Part shown: positions 46,359 to 58,436 of the stretch, in pieces | How the letters are laid out: the number at the start of each line of letters is the position of its first letter | How positions within the stretch are numbered: position 1 is the stretch's first letter | Position numbers and translations under genes: made by a program | Origin: Apodemus sylvaticus | Taxonomy: Eukaryota > Chordata > Mammalia > Rodentia > Muridae | DNA length: 64,000 nt | Reading direction: 5' to 3' | Assembly (NCBI RefSeq): GCF_947179515.1 | Contig: NC_067488.1 | Span: forward strand, 31,066,039 to 31,130,038 | The notes under the pieces: generated by a model | The model's input: only the letters and a program-made list of their open reading frames with translations | Database searches by the model: none | Told to the model about the DNA's origin: nothing

Positions 46359-47284
46359 TTAATCTTAATTATCTTTTAATTATTATCAGAATGCTAGCAC
46401 TATCTTTATTCCTTATTTAATAACTCTCAGGCTATGGTGTTGACTTCATGAATTGCTTAGATTTTCATATATGACCAGCTAACATGAGACCATTAAACTT
46501 TCAAGGGATAAAGATGCCGAAGCCCAAACACTGGTTGACAGAGCACAGAGAACCCCTCTTTACATGCTGCAAACTCACCAGGAGCAGGTATAACCTGTCT
46601 AACTCCAGGAAAAGGAAATATAACCCCAACAGAGTAGTGTTCTGAGTGATACCTGCGTCAACAGATTAAAACAGGTCTGACACACAGAAGGAAGATGCAC
46701 AGAGATCAAACATTGAAGACACAATCTTAGACAGTCCTGTTTTCATTTTAAAACAGGAGTGATGTGTATATGCCACAGTACTTTATTACTTCTGCCTAAC
46801 CCAGATCTATTTGTCTGAATTATATACATGTCTGCAGCTATTTGATACAATTGCTTCATTGAATGACTACACATGGAGGTGCCCTGGATCCTCTATCCTG
46901 TTTGGTATTAAATACCAGTATACCATCCATTTTTTCTTCTCTTGTTCACTGCACTTTTTTTTTCTCCAAATCTTAAAGCTCTGCTTTACTGCTTATTTTT
47001 TCCTGTCATATGCTCAGGATTAATACTGTACTTAGCATATATTATCATTCATGCATTGTTGATTTAAACACCCACCTTTACTGATTCGTTACTTAGGTAG
47101 CATGCATACTTTTTGTTTTTTGGTAAAACAAAAGCACCTGAAAATATATAAGTACAAATATTTTTCTTATGTAAATGATTTAGCATATCTTATTTCTGAA
47201 TTTTCTAAACAACATTAAAATAATAAAAAGGTAATATCTATAATACCACATATGATAAGGAGTACTCCATTGAATCAATTGATC
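46359..47284. other. No feature recognised
   Basis: AT-rich unique sequence. Confidence 0.45.
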
Positions 47285-47425
47285 TCTGAAATAACCCTTT
47301 TCTATCGATGAGGGATAATGAAGTTCAGAGTTGGTAAGTGACCTGTCCTATATAACTTAGAAATTATTATAAACTCAGCATTTAAATCCAAGATGATCTC
47401 TGAGCCTGTATGCTTAATCATGGCA
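47285..47425 (-). repeat. MIR remnant, reverse orientation
   Basis: 'cgatgagggataatgaagtt', 'cagagttggtaagtgacctg', 'cagcatttaaatccaagatg' and 'cttaatcatggcactatatt' follow the antisense MIR core in order. Confidence 0.65.
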
Positions 47426-47509
47426 CTATATTATTTCTGAATCTGAGTTTAAGTGCTTGCAGTGAGGCAATATCTCTATTATTAAAGCTAAATCTTATAC
47501 TCTAGTATT

Positions 47510-47650
47510 ATTGTGTCTTTTCTATTAGTATGATAAAATACTTTGATTCAAAACAACTTGGGGAGGAAATGGTTTATTTTGCTTATACTGCCAGGGCAGT
47601 CTTTCATTAAGTGAAGTCAAGGGAGGAACTCATATGACCATGGTAGTTCT
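47510..47650 (+). repeat. Rodent hAT/RMER-like repeat, 5' part
   Basis: 'tatgataaaatactttgatt', 'caacttggggaggaaatggt' and 'ttattttgcttatactgcca' match the start of a common rodent dispersed repeat of the kind seen at 50880. Confidence 0.55.
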
Positions 47651-49011
47651 TTGAGAATATGTAATGTATCAAAATCAAGAATTTTAGAGTCACAAGACAT
47701 TGATTTGAGTTTTTTCTTATGTTCACTAAGGAAGGCTTACATTAATAGTATTTCCTATTCTTGCAGTCTCATGTGACTGGGCTATGGCATACATATAATA
47801 CTTTGTTTACCAGAAAGATGGTCTTCAAAATGAGGCTGGATGTGCTGAAGCAAGCAGTGTTGGGGACTGGTAGTCTTGTCTAACATGTGGCCACTGACCA
47901 TCTTAAGTAGACAAGCACATGCTTTTTAATAGATAAATGGACCCAAGTCATCTTAAGAGCATTCAAAATTAGGCTGGGTAGCCCATTAGAAGCTACCAAG
48001 TGCCTTAAGGAAGTCTAGAACATAAACTTCCTTTTGATGAAGGAAGCAGATGATCAAGTGAGATGGTTTCCATGAACAAAAGAGTGACTTCATTTTTGAA
48101 AATCTTCTTAATGTGACAAAATACCTTGGCTATAAGGTCAAGGTTAAAAATTTCCATCCGCGAAAAATCATAAGTATGCTCTTTCTATATGGGCGAGAAA
48201 GACAAGATTGATTCTTCAATGCAGACATGCTTGGTTGTTCTGTACTTTTGGAAGGAAGACTGTATTTGTAAGGCAACAGAATAATTTCCATAGCAACAGA
48301 CTGTCTGGTATCAGAAGGAAAAAAAAATTCCAAAAGCTCCACATGCCAACCCCATATTTATGTGATATTTATCACATTGCTTTCTATGCTGCAGAGGGCA
48401 TGCTCTCTCAGCAGACTCACTTCTATCTGAATGATGCCAATAGACTTCATGCTATGTGTGCCAATGTTTTTTGCTTCTAAAAACATCACTAGTTATATCT
48501 TGTAAAGATTATTATGGTTTGAATGGAGCTATAAGGTTATGTTAAAAAAGATATTGGCTCTCCAGGGAATGACATCAGAGAGGGTGAAGTGTTCATCTAA
48601 GATACGAGTCTTGGGTTCTTTGAGTATGTGGAATGGACATTGACCTTGGTATGTGGACCATAAGAAGAGTATTTGAAGGACTTGGATGGTAAAACTATTT
48701 CAGAGGTGGTCAGTCAGGGTGTAACAGATTGGTGTGGTAAGGGTCCAGGGTAAGTACACTATTTCCTGTTTACAAGGCATCTTTCTGCTATGGATGAATC
48801 TACTGTGCCAGAGAATCTCTATTCTCACATTTGGGTAAGAACCTTTATGCCTTTCAGGAATTTCTGACGATGATTAGCATTCTGGATACCTCAAGGTAAC
48901 ACTTTGCATTTGGCTTTTTTCCTGGTCTCAGGCATCTCCAAAAGAAAAAAGGCTTACTTCATGGCTACATAAGCATTAATTCTTTCGTTTATATATATAT
49001 ACATATATATA
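47651..49011. other. No gene recognised
   Basis: Unassigned. The 90-codon frame at 48208-48480 has no family features. It ends with TA repeats (about 48991-49010) at the L1 boundary. Confidence 0.45.
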
Positions 49012-49400
49012 ATTTTTTATATTCTTTGTTTACAATCCAAAAGCTTTCCCCTTTCCCAGTTCCCCCCTCACCATATAGCCCATAAGTCCTCTTCTCTCCA
49101 TCCATTCTCCTATCTTTCCCCCTCCCTTTTCTCTGTCCTGGTACTCCCCTACAATGCTGGATCAAGCCTTTCCAGGATTAGGGCCCTCTTCTTCCTTCTT
49201 CATGGGAATCATTTGATATGCTAATTGTATCTTCAGTATTCAGAGCTTCAGGGCTAATTAATATCCACTTATCAATGATTGCATTCCATGTGTATTCTTT
49301 TGTGATTGTGTTACCTCGCTTAGGATGATATTTTCCAGTTCTATCCATTTGCCTAAAGCATTCATGAATTCATTGTTTTTAATTTCTGAATAGTACTCCA
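49012..49400 (-). mobile_element. L1 3' segment (L1-d, non-inverted part)
   Basis: On the minus strand this reads the end of ORF2 (EYYSEIKNNEF to LISGY) and the 3' UTR to the A tail at the 49012 side. At 49400/49401 the sequence flips to plus-strand L1, a 5'-inversion junction. It belongs to an older L1 lineage than the elements at 28.6-42.8 kb. Confidence 0.9.
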
Positions 49401-49550
49401 AAGAATTTTCACCTGAAGAAATTTGGATGGCCGAGAAGCACCTTAAGAAATGTTCAACATCATTAGCCATTAGGGAAATGCAAATCAAAACAACCCTGAG
49501 ATTTCACCTCACATCAGTCAGAATGGCTAAGGTTAAAAACTCAGGAGACA
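49401..49550 (+). mobile_element. Inverted L1 5' segment (L1-d), left part
   Basis: Plus-strand ORF2 from the SPEE-like phrase through MAEKHLKKCSTS to KNSGD. It is cut by the nested L1 and resumes at 50139. The last 16 bases (49535-49550) are the left target-site duplication of the nested insertion. Confidence 0.9.
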
Positions 49551-50122
49551 TGCTATACCTCTCCTGGGCATATACCCAAAGGATTCTCCGGCATGCAATA
49601 AAGACCCATGCTGCATTATGTTCATAGCAGCCTTATTTATAATAGTCAGAAGCTGGAAAGAACCCAGATGTCCCTCAAAGGAGGAATGGATACAGAAAAT
49701 GTGGTATATTAACACAATGGAATACTACTCAGCAATTAGAAATAATGAATTCACAAAATTTTTAGGCAAATGGTTTGATCTGGAAAATATCATCCTAAGT
49801 GAGGTAACCCAATCACAAAAGAATTACACATGGAATGCAATCTCTGATAAGTGGATATTAATTAGCCCAGAAGCTCTGAATACCCAAGGCACAATTAGCA
49901 TAACAAATGACTCCCATGAAGAAGTATGGAGAGGGTCCTGATCCTAGAAAGGATTGATCTAGCATTGGAGGGGAATATAAGGACAGAGAAAAAGGAGAGA
50001 GGTGATTGGAGAATGGGTGAAGAGAAGAAGGTTTATGGGACATATGGGGAGGGGGGATCTGGGAAAGGGGAAATCATTTGAAATGTAAACAAAGAATATA
50101 GAAAATAAAAATATATATTAAA
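49551..50122 (+). mobile_element. Nested 5'-truncated L1 (L1-e)
   Basis: A 572-base L1 3' end (ORF2 from LLGIYP-like wording to the 3' UTR and an A-rich tail). It is flanked by the 16-bp direct repeat aaaaactcaggagaca at 49535-49550 and 50123-50138. The left site reads tt/aaaaactc, fitting the L1 endonuclease motif on the other strand. The ORF2 part is frameshifted and lacks the RT and endonuclease. Confidence 0.93.
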
Positions 50123-50138
50123 AAAAACTCAGGAGACA

Positions 50139-50440
50139 GCAGGTGTTGGCGAGGATGTGGAGAAAGAGGAACACTCCTTCACTGCTGGTGGGATTGTAAG
50201 ATGGTACAACCACTAAGGAAATCAGTCTGGTGGTTCCTCAGAAAACTGGACATGACACTTCTAGAGGACCCTGCTATACCTATCCTGGGCATATACACAG
50301 AAGATTCCCCAGCATGCAATAAGGACACATGCTCCACTATGTTCAGAGCAGCCTTATTTATAATAGCCAGAAGCTGGAAAGAACCCAGATATCCCTCAAT
50401 GGAGGAATGGATACAGAAAATATGGTATATATATATATAT
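50139..50440 (+). mobile_element. Inverted L1 5' segment (L1-d), right part
   Basis: Continues exactly where 49550 stops in ORF2 (gcaggtgttggcgagg...) through the Cys-rich region to 'acagaaaatatggtatat'. Its end lies next to the start of the 49400 segment in the L1 consensus, as expected for twin priming. AT-rich flanks on both sides obscure the outer target-site duplication. Confidence 0.9.
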
Positions 50441-50879
50441 TTTTTTTTTGATTCTTTCTGACCTAGTCCTCTTGGCCTAAATCAGAGGTCAAGTGCGTCA
50501 GAAGAAGCATAATGATTCTTCCATCCAATAGCCTAGAAAACACTGCATGTTAATCCTAAACTCCAAACATAAGTACTACCTTTGGACAGCAAAATGCCCA
50601 TGAAGTGTGAGTATTTATAAAAAGAGAGACACTATCTACAGTGTTCTATGATTTCTATAGAAGTTGCATATATATCTTCAAGTATGGCAGCATTCATGCA
50701 ATTCTATATTCTAAACTGGCAAATTGTTTGTATATTTTTACCATCACAATAAATCTATTGTATAATAGTTCTCTTGTATACCATGGTATTCAGAGTAAAT
50801 AATAATGTCACCCATTTGACAATTTTACTAAGTATGAAAAATATATGTTGTAATATCTCTTATTGTTCTATTGATGTTA
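50441..50879. other. No feature recognised
   Basis: AT-rich unique sequence after TA/T-rich flank. Confidence 0.45.
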
Positions 50880-51243
50880 AAGTGATACCATGGCCAAAGC
50901 AGCTTATAGAAGAATTTAGTCAGCAGTTTTTTTACAGTTTCAGTCCATGAATATTGTGACAGGGAGCATAGCAGCAAGCAGCAAGCCATGTTACTAAAGC
51001 AGTAGCTGAGAGTTTCCATCTGGCCAATAAGTTGCAGGAGGAGAGAGGAGAGAGTCAGGACCTAATGTGGATTTTTGAAACCTCAACGCCTGCCCCCAGT
51101 AACATACCTCCTCCAACAAGGCCATAGGTACACCAACAAGGCTTTATCTTCTAATCCTTCCCAAATAGCCCCACAAACTGTGGACCAAACATTCAAATAT
51201 ATGAGCCTATGTGGTCCATTCTTATTCAAACCACTACATAATA
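50880..51243 (+). repeat. Rodent interspersed repeat, hAT/RMER-like
   Basis: 'gataccatggccaaagcagc', 'cagtttcagtccatgaatat', 'acatacctcctccaacaagg', 'cattcaaatatatgagccta' and 'cttattcaaaccactaca' are typical of a common rodent dispersed repeat; same family as 6000-6285. Confidence 0.65.
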
Positions 51244-51989
51244 CACTATTTTAATTTGATTGATTTAATTATTTTACAACATATGTTTGTATTTTAAAAC
51301 ATTATGTTCTTGATCATGAATATACACCATTTTATTTAACAAATATAAGACTACACTTAAAAGGTATAATTTCAGAAAAATTCAGCAATATGACAAAAAT
51401 CATGAGATCTGATATTTAAAATAAGCATATTTAGATAAGACTGAGTGGATTTGGAGTAAATATTATGTATCATAGGAAAAAGTTAGTGTGACAGGAAAGC
51501 CTTCTATGATATTTGGTAATATTTTTCTATATGCTTGACTCAACTGTGTACCACTCATTGCATAGGTCCTTTGATACATCGAACCATTATCATATACTGT
51601 AGTCAGTTTACAGTCCATAGTGCTTTTCTCCCTGAGGGTGGTGAACAAGTATTAGTTATTCTAACTATAACATATATGAAAGTATCTGGTTGGCAGTTTA
51701 GGAACTGTAAGTAAATATTTCTTGGCCTGCACACTATGGGCACTGTGAACTGGCTAGTATTTCATCGTAGAGCTGTCCTGAGCATTTTGGGACATTTAGC
51801 AGTAGCCTTTGGCTTCTCTCTTCTACATGTCAACAGCACTCAGCTGAGATGTGACAATACAAAATGTTTCCAGACTTTGATGGATGCTTCTTGGGTGTCC
51901 AAATTCATCCCAGGGGAGAGCCACTGTCATAAGCCAGCAATACTTAGTTCTGCTTGAACCTTCAGTAGATATTTTTAATAGTTTTGTAT
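51244..51989. other. No gene recognised
   Basis: AT-rich. The 73-codon plus and 74-codon minus frames at 51736-52047 overlap each other and show no motif. Confidence 0.45.
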
Positions 51990-52680
51990 GAGCCAATTTC
52001 ACTCTGGCCATTGGCAATATAGCAGTGAATAGCATGAGCTCTTGCATTCAAGATGTTTATTTTCTGTTTGAGAGCGAAGCAGAAGCCAAAGAAACATATC
52101 CATCATGTTAACTCAGGGGTGTCAAATGCAACAGGTTTCTGGATATTCAAATAGCCTCTCTAATGATGTCAGGGTGTCAGGGAATATCCAGTTGTAAGAA
52201 AAGAAAGGGATGTTCGTAAGCAAGGAACATCTGGAGGAAAGGCCCAAAGGAGGGAATGATTTGGGTCCATGTGGGGCACAGAAAGTATGGTAATGGCTAG
52301 AAAATGAGGTAAGGAATAAATCTAGACCATGTTAGTGTTAGGTCCCTGGGGGGAAGAAACTTGGATTTTGAATAAAGTGAGAAGAGAAGCCACTCTGGTG
52401 TCATGAGCAATGCGGGTTTTACTTCACTCACTTTGGCTGCTGTCTGTGTTACTCTACTGGGGTCAGCAAGGGAAGAATAAAGTCAAAAAGAAGGATTTGG
52501 TCACCATCTTAGGGAGAAGTCCTGGGAGTCTGTGTTAGGGTAGCCATGATGGAAATAGGGACATGAAAACATAAGAATATTAATGATCAAAGGAGAAGGA
52601 GGAATGGAGAGGTTGAGAGAACATGGCAACAAGGAATAGAGAGACTTCTTGGCACCACATTTCTGGGTGAGTTGCTCTTC
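51990..52680 (-). repeat. Long L2 LINE remnant
   Basis: Antisense L2 phrases are in order over ~690 bases: 'ggcaatatagcagtgaatag' (near the 3' end), 'gaaaggcccaaaggagggaa', 'aacttggattttgaataaag', 'tcactttggctgctgtctgt' (the L2 'ggatcactctggctgctgtg' region) and beyond. This is the longest L2 piece in the window. Confidence 0.7.
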
Positions 52681-52689
52681 TGTCACTGT

Positions 52690-52930
52690 GATAAAATTTT
52701 TAGGTGTGTGTGTGTGTGTGTGTGTGAAATTAAAGACAAAACATTTAACCTTGTTAATTGTTTCAGAGGTCTTAGTCCATGATTGCTTGGCCCTGTTTCT
52801 TTGGACTCAAGAAAATACCCAATAGCATGAGATAGAGCAAAACAGCTCACTTCATCAAGATGGAAGGCAGAGGAAGAGAGTGATGGAGGGGACCATGGAT
52901 AGCAAATATCTGCCAAAAGGAATAGTTCTA
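52690..52930 (+). repeat. Rodent hAT/RMER-like repeat with (GT)n
   Basis: A (GT)n run at 52704-52726 is followed by 'ggtcttagtccatgattgct', 'tggccctgtttctttggact' and 'agcaaaacagctcacttcat', phrases of a common rodent dispersed repeat. Confidence 0.5.
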
Positions 52931-53009
52931 GAGATCTAGCTTCTTAGGCAGGCCCAATCTCTTAGTTTCATTAGGTCACAATAAATGCTACCAGATCTCA
53001 AATCCTTGC

Positions 53010-53216
53010 TAGGAGGTATAGCTCAGTTGAGAGGGTGCTTGCTCAGCAGGGATGAAGCCATAGGTGCAGCTCTTTATGACACCAGGCTTAAGGGGACATA
53101 TCTATAATTCTAGCACTTTGTAGACAGAGGCAGTAGGATGAGAAGATCACAGCCTCATTTGGCTCTATAACAGGACAGTCTGGAATCAAGGAACCCCCTT
53201 TTTTTTTAAAGATAAA
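53010..53216 (+). repeat. ID-B1 (B4-class) dimeric SINE
   Basis: It starts with a tRNA-like head 'aggtatagctcagttgagag' followed by 'gggtgcttgctcagcaggga', then a B1-like half with 'tataattctagcactttgta' and 'gacagaggcagtaggatgag', and ends in an A-rich tail. The head is the ID (tRNA-Ala/BC1-related) monomer fused to B1, the design of B4-class SINEs. Confidence 0.75.
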
Positions 53217-54889
53217 AATAAACTATAGATGCATTAATAATTGAACCCACCAAGGACAACAATACCCTCATGATACAGTTTCTGAAAACCCATCAGCTGG
53301 TAAACAAACTTTAACTACATAAGCCATTACAGTCAGATTCTTAAACAGTAAGTCTGGATTCTATAAGAAGTTGTGTAACTGGATGTGGGGGCCCTGAAAA
53401 AAAATTGGCTACAATAAAAGTTTCTGAATGTGCAATCCCAAAAATCAATTTTAAAAAAATCAAATGTGTCCTCAATTAAAGGCCCTTCTGAGAGCGCTTA
53501 CCCATGCTGCATTGTGTGACCCCACTGTAGCTTTGCTTCTAAAACCCCAGCACAAGCACATTGCACATTTTGTCTATGTGTCTATGACATCCCATCATAC
53601 AACACGAACAAATGCTGCCTGAAACATGCTGGCTCAGACTCAAGTTCACTGCATGTTATGAACTGCATTGTTTTTACTGTACATATCAAAGGTTTTACCC
53701 TTCTAGAAATATAATGGTTTCATTGCACAAGATTTTTAATATTTTTAACCATCATTGTTCAGTGTATAATTATGAAATTAGTATATCTGTGGTTTGTAGT
53801 GTACTGAAATATTTTATTTTAAAACTTGCCATTTGAGGTGCTAGCTTGAGGTTCAGAAAAATAAAACTTTCAATTAATTTTTGTTTAGGGTTAGGCTGTA
53901 ATTTCTATGGATTTCTGAAATGGCCCTGAACGCCTCTGCCATTTTGTGCTATATATTTATATATATATAAGCTCAGTACTTCCTAATGATTATTAGATTT
54001 TTTAGTTCCAGAAGGAACTATGCAGGCTTCCAGAGAAGAAAAGGTATCAGTGCTCTTACATTGCTGTGAATCCTGTAATCTATGATACTCTATAAACTTC
54101 CAGGTTAGATGTGCCCATTTGGGCAATAGTGTCACTGCTGTTAGGGATCACCAACTGCTCTTTGGTTGAATTTGAAACTGGATCCATAGAATGGAATCCA
54201 TGCTTGTACTGTAAACCCAAGCAAAACTCCACGAAAAATTTGTGGTGAGATTTTGTCTCCTAGAAATGTCTGAGAAGCTACACCCATGAGCTCTCCTCAA
54301 GATAAACAAATACTTAACAGGGATGGCACCACTAGGCACATGTTATGAGCAAGAAGGTAGGAAGATATATGTAGTTAGTGTAACAAAACATATTTTATTA
54401 TATTGAAGATCATCATACAATGTTCATACTCTAAATTCCTAACTATAGCCCTAAGCCTATCTCCCCAAGGCTGGACACCAATGCCACATATCTGAGCTGA
54501 AGGTCAGGTCCAGGCTCTAACAGAAGTCTCTTATTTGATGGTCAGGATCCTGGGGGAGGCTCTCCAACTGCAGAGTAGAACAAGGTATATTTTCTCCAGA
54601 TGTGAAGAGCATGGCATTGCTCCAGGTCTCTGCTTATATATTGTCCAGAGGTTATAATGGAATTCTAGGACTATCTTGTCTGGTTATCTTGAGTGAGTGA
54701 TGACACTGAGTTCTGATTATCAGGTGCAACCTTGGGTGCAGTGGGGATTGTGACCAACCTGTTTTTACATGTCTAAAAGGAATTTTTATTATGTTCATTA
54801 TAGCATGATAAAGTGAAAGGTGGAAAACTCAAAATGTTTCAACCACTGACAAAGAACTATAGACAAATACAGAATGCTAAGAACAAGGA
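53217..54889. other. No gene recognised
   Basis: AT-rich unique sequence with short AT-dinucleotide runs (53949-53969). Frames at 53612 and 54148 show no family features. Confidence 0.4.
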
Positions 54890-55195
54890 AAAGAGTCTTC
54901 CACAGGAAGATAACTAATTGGTTATCCAATAGCAAGTGGTCATTCTGGTTACCCAATAGCAAATTGTCAGTCCTGAGATCCTATTCATACAGGTGACATT
55001 AAACAGATTGAACAGGTTGTAGTTGTATATTTAGGAATTGGTATAACAGCAAATAAAAAGAGGCCATGTGTTTGAGAAAGATAGAGGAGGGGGTATGAGA
55101 AAAATGGAAAGGAAAAAAAGAAAAGGGATTGATAGTATAATATTATAAATTTTGAAAGTAAAATGAGTTATATTTTAAAAATTAAAAAAGAAACC
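54890..55195 (+). mobile_element. Lx-type L1 3' UTR fragment
   Basis: 'caatagcaaattgtcagtcc', 'tcatacaggtgacattaaac', 'agattgaacaggttgtagtt', 'aaaaagaggccatgtgtttg' and an A-rich end follow the murine Lx 3' UTR on the plus strand. Opposite orientation to the copy at 18755-19045. Confidence 0.7.
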
Positions 55196-56203
55196 TCCCA
55201 AGCAGCATAAATCCTGGACCCTCAGTAGGAACTGAATACTGTTGCTTACCAGACTGATATAGTGCCAAGCTGTTCTCTAAATATTTATGCTTACACTCTT
55301 AGGTAAATGCGACTCATACTGGCTTTCCAGTGAACAGTGGGTGGTAAAGGCAAGGACTCTTGGCCGCACAAGGCTTTGTGACAAATACATGTGCAGTCCT
55401 ACAATAGTCACTGGTGTCATCTTCTCTAAGGTCCTGGCAGGGACACAAAAGTAGGGGCAGAAAGAAAGCAAGATCCATAGGAGAGGGAGAAGCACTACAA
55501 AGTGTCACCTCTCGTCCAGACACAGCCATTGCAGTTGTGAACTCACAGCAGCCGAGTGCCAGCTCTAAGGGGCATTTCAGATTCACACCCCAATACTGTG
55601 AGTCTTAACTAGACATTCATTTATGGGAAGAGAAAATGACTCCCTAATCAGATTCCATTCTCACCAGGTTTTCTAGCTAGTGATTCAAGTTAGGTTTCTT
55701 TTATAGCCAGCTCATTGTTTTGTCCTATAAAGGTAGTTAATGGACTGTAACACCAGCTTAATTATACCTGTTTTCTTGACCACTTTCTTTAGTTTAATAT
55801 TCACTCAGCTCAGCATTTAGTATGTATCTCAGTATAACATGAGGCCATTGAGAAAAGTTCCTGAATGACAGCTTCCAATGTTTTTTAACTGGGCTGTTAA
55901 ACAGCCTTTTGCAGTACATCTTAGAAAGGAACACCCACACCCACAGATGTGCCTCAGTCGTCTTCTGGGTGATTCTAAATATAGCAAAGCTGAGAATGAA
56001 GGATAACATCACAAATAAGTGATCTTATTACTGTCAACAGCAGAGTAACAATGAATACTGTTGATGGACCACCGCTCGACACTGAGTTGTTTATTATATT
56101 GAGTTTAATGTTTTTCCCCATACTTCAAGTAATGGTGACAATTTAGTGACTAAAATATCCAGAGGGTAAGCCTATGATCACACAGTTGGAATGTCAGTTT
56201 CTC
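55196..56203. other. No gene recognised
   Basis: Overlapping frames on both strands at 55277-55608 show no motif or splice context. Confidence 0.4.
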
Positions 56204-56288
56204 GGGGATGGGGGTGGGGGTGAGGGTGGGGGTGGGGGTAGGGGTAGGGTTGGGGATGGGGTTGGGGCTAGGAGTAGGGGTAGGGGAG
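56204..56288 (+). repeat. G-rich (GGGGTR)n-like tract
   Basis: Seventeen or so G runs of 3-5 are separated by T, TA, AT or CTA. It looks telomere-like but irregular, and it has many possible G-quadruplex arrangements on the plus strand. Confidence 0.93.
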
Positions 56289-57495
56289 TGCTACAATAAT
56301 AAAATTCTGTGAACTAGATGGCCAAAATGTATTCCATAATAGTTCTAGAGACTGGGAATCTAAAATACCGTGAGCAGGCTCTTACTTGTTATGAAGGCTT
56401 CTAGTAGAAAACTTGTTCTTGATTCTTTTACCTTCTGGAGGTCTTAGGCACTCCCTGGCTTGTGACAACATTACTCCCATCTCTTCATTCATCTTCAAGG
56501 ACATTCTATTTTTTTTTACTTGCACGTCATCTGTATATCTCTCTTATAACATTGGATGTAGGCTCTGGCAAGGTAATGAAAGATGAGGCCAAAATTCTTC
56601 CCATAGTAAAAATCCCATCCATCTATCTGTCTATCTTCTGGAGTAGGATCACCTGGATATCTTTGACTGGAATTATTCAATGTTTAATACCTGGGTAAAT
56701 TTCCCTGTACCAGCTCCCTGCTCTGTAGAGTGTGTGCTGTACCAGAACTTAATGTGCTTAGATGTCTTTTCATCAGTGGAGTCTCATGCATTCTGCAGCC
56801 TGTTTTCATGGACAATTGGCCAAGGACATGAAAGAGCTTCTTAATTTTTTAAAATCTAAAATAAAGTCAGCACCATAATATAGTACAAATTTTAATTACA
56901 GGCTTCCTAGTCGGGTAAAGCCTTCAAAATGGTGACAGATATTTAAAGCTGGTAAGAGATGCTGGTCTTGCTCACTTTAATTACTAAGGAGAACAAAAAA
57001 TATTTCAAAATACTTCTTAAGAGTTTTGGGTGCAATAAAAAGTATGCTTAAACAACTAAACAGCAACTGACATCTAGGCACGTTGATGACACAGCTCCCC
57101 CCACTGTTTCTTGCCCCTCCTCCTTGCCTTCTTTTTTTGGTGTTAAATTAATACTTAGTGATACTGTTGGGAAGTCAAGTCACATTTTGTTTGTTTTTTT
57201 GAAATCTTTGATAACATTATCTTTCCTCCCTCTCCACCTTCCTTCACATTAAGCTACAAGTCTAAAGACAATCCCGAGCAGCTGGATCTGCATCAGAGAG
57301 TGAGGCAGACAGCAAATGAGATACTTCTAAAGCAACAGGGCATCTCATCAAACCAAATACTTTTTGGTGGAGGGGAATTCTGGGCAGATGGCTACATAAA
57401 GCTACCTGGATCAATTTGTCTAGTTTGAATGGTAATCTTTAAGACAGTTGATTAGGTCCCTGTTTGTTGGCTTATTGCTTGCTCTGCAGGGTCTG

Positions 57496-57498
<3 letters not shown>
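56289..57498. other. No gene recognised
   Basis: AT-rich unique sequence. Confidence 0.45.
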
Positions 57499-57552
<54 letters not shown>

Positions 57553-57624
57553 CCTCCCTCCCTCCCTCCCTCCCTCCCTCCCTTTCTCTCTCTGTCAACA
57601 CACACACACACACACACACACACA
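57499..57624 (+). repeat. (TC)n(CCCT)n(CA)n compound microsatellite
   Basis: About 24 TC units, about nine CCCT units (57548-57584), a short bridge, and about 13 CA units. Open frames across it (Leu/Ser, Pro/Ser, Thr/His) are artefacts. Confidence 0.97.
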
Positions 57625-58436
57625 GAATATGCTGTTGGTAACAGATAGGAGTGAAATCTACAGATAACTCTCAGAGAATGAAGAACCATCCTTTCCCCCC
57701 TAGAGCAAGAATGCTACTCTCCCCAACATAGCTTCAATGTAACCCTTAAAGAGAAAGAATGAACAAATCTGAGCACAGCTAAGAGGCACCTGCGCTCTTG
57801 ACTCCAGTGACACCCAACTTCAGTCCTTTAATCTGTGTCCTGTGAACATGCATGTGAGTACATATCACTATAAAACATGTTAGATAGTATTTGAAAAATC
57901 TGAAATGATTAGAAAGAAATCTAATAGTTTAACCACACTTAGTATACATTTTCAGACTCCCTTTAAAAATGTAACATACTATTGTAAACATTTGGAATAT
58001 TGCTGCACTGTTCTAAAACACATCATTTAAGTTGTCACCTTCAATTCTGAAGAGAATCATGCCACAGTTGTAACTACATGAGTATCCCATTTAGGTTATA
58101 TTTTCTTTTCTATTTTAGGTAAAGCAAAAACTTCTTGCTTTTTAATTTTTTAATTGCTCAAAGCCTCATGCATATGTACAGTATGATCCTTTATCTGTCA
58201 TTTGTCTATCTCTGTCACTCACTGTGTATCATCTCTTTAGGGAAGCATCCAAGGTGTGGTCAGAGGGGAGGGATGGACCAAAGCCTAGCTTCTTAGAGTT
58301 ATTTCTCCTCTCTTCCTCCCTTTTTCTTTTTCATTCTGTATTTTTTCCTTTCCCCTCATCTTCCCATTTTTCTCAGTTCAGTAAATCACCTATATAGGAA
58401 TCTCTTTACAGTAATGCTGGGACTTTTAATCTTACA
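57625..58436. other. No gene recognised
   Basis: Unique AT-rich sequence with a pyrimidine-rich patch at 58306-58375. Confidence 0.45.

Noticed and set aside
53010..53080. Possible tRNA gene
   Set aside because: The tRNA-like head is fused to a B1 half and an A-rich tail, so it is a SINE. The cloverleaf and box B are degenerate.
57420..57689. Arg/Glu-rich and Leu/Ser-rich frames
   Set aside because: Translations of the compound TC/CCCT/CA microsatellite.
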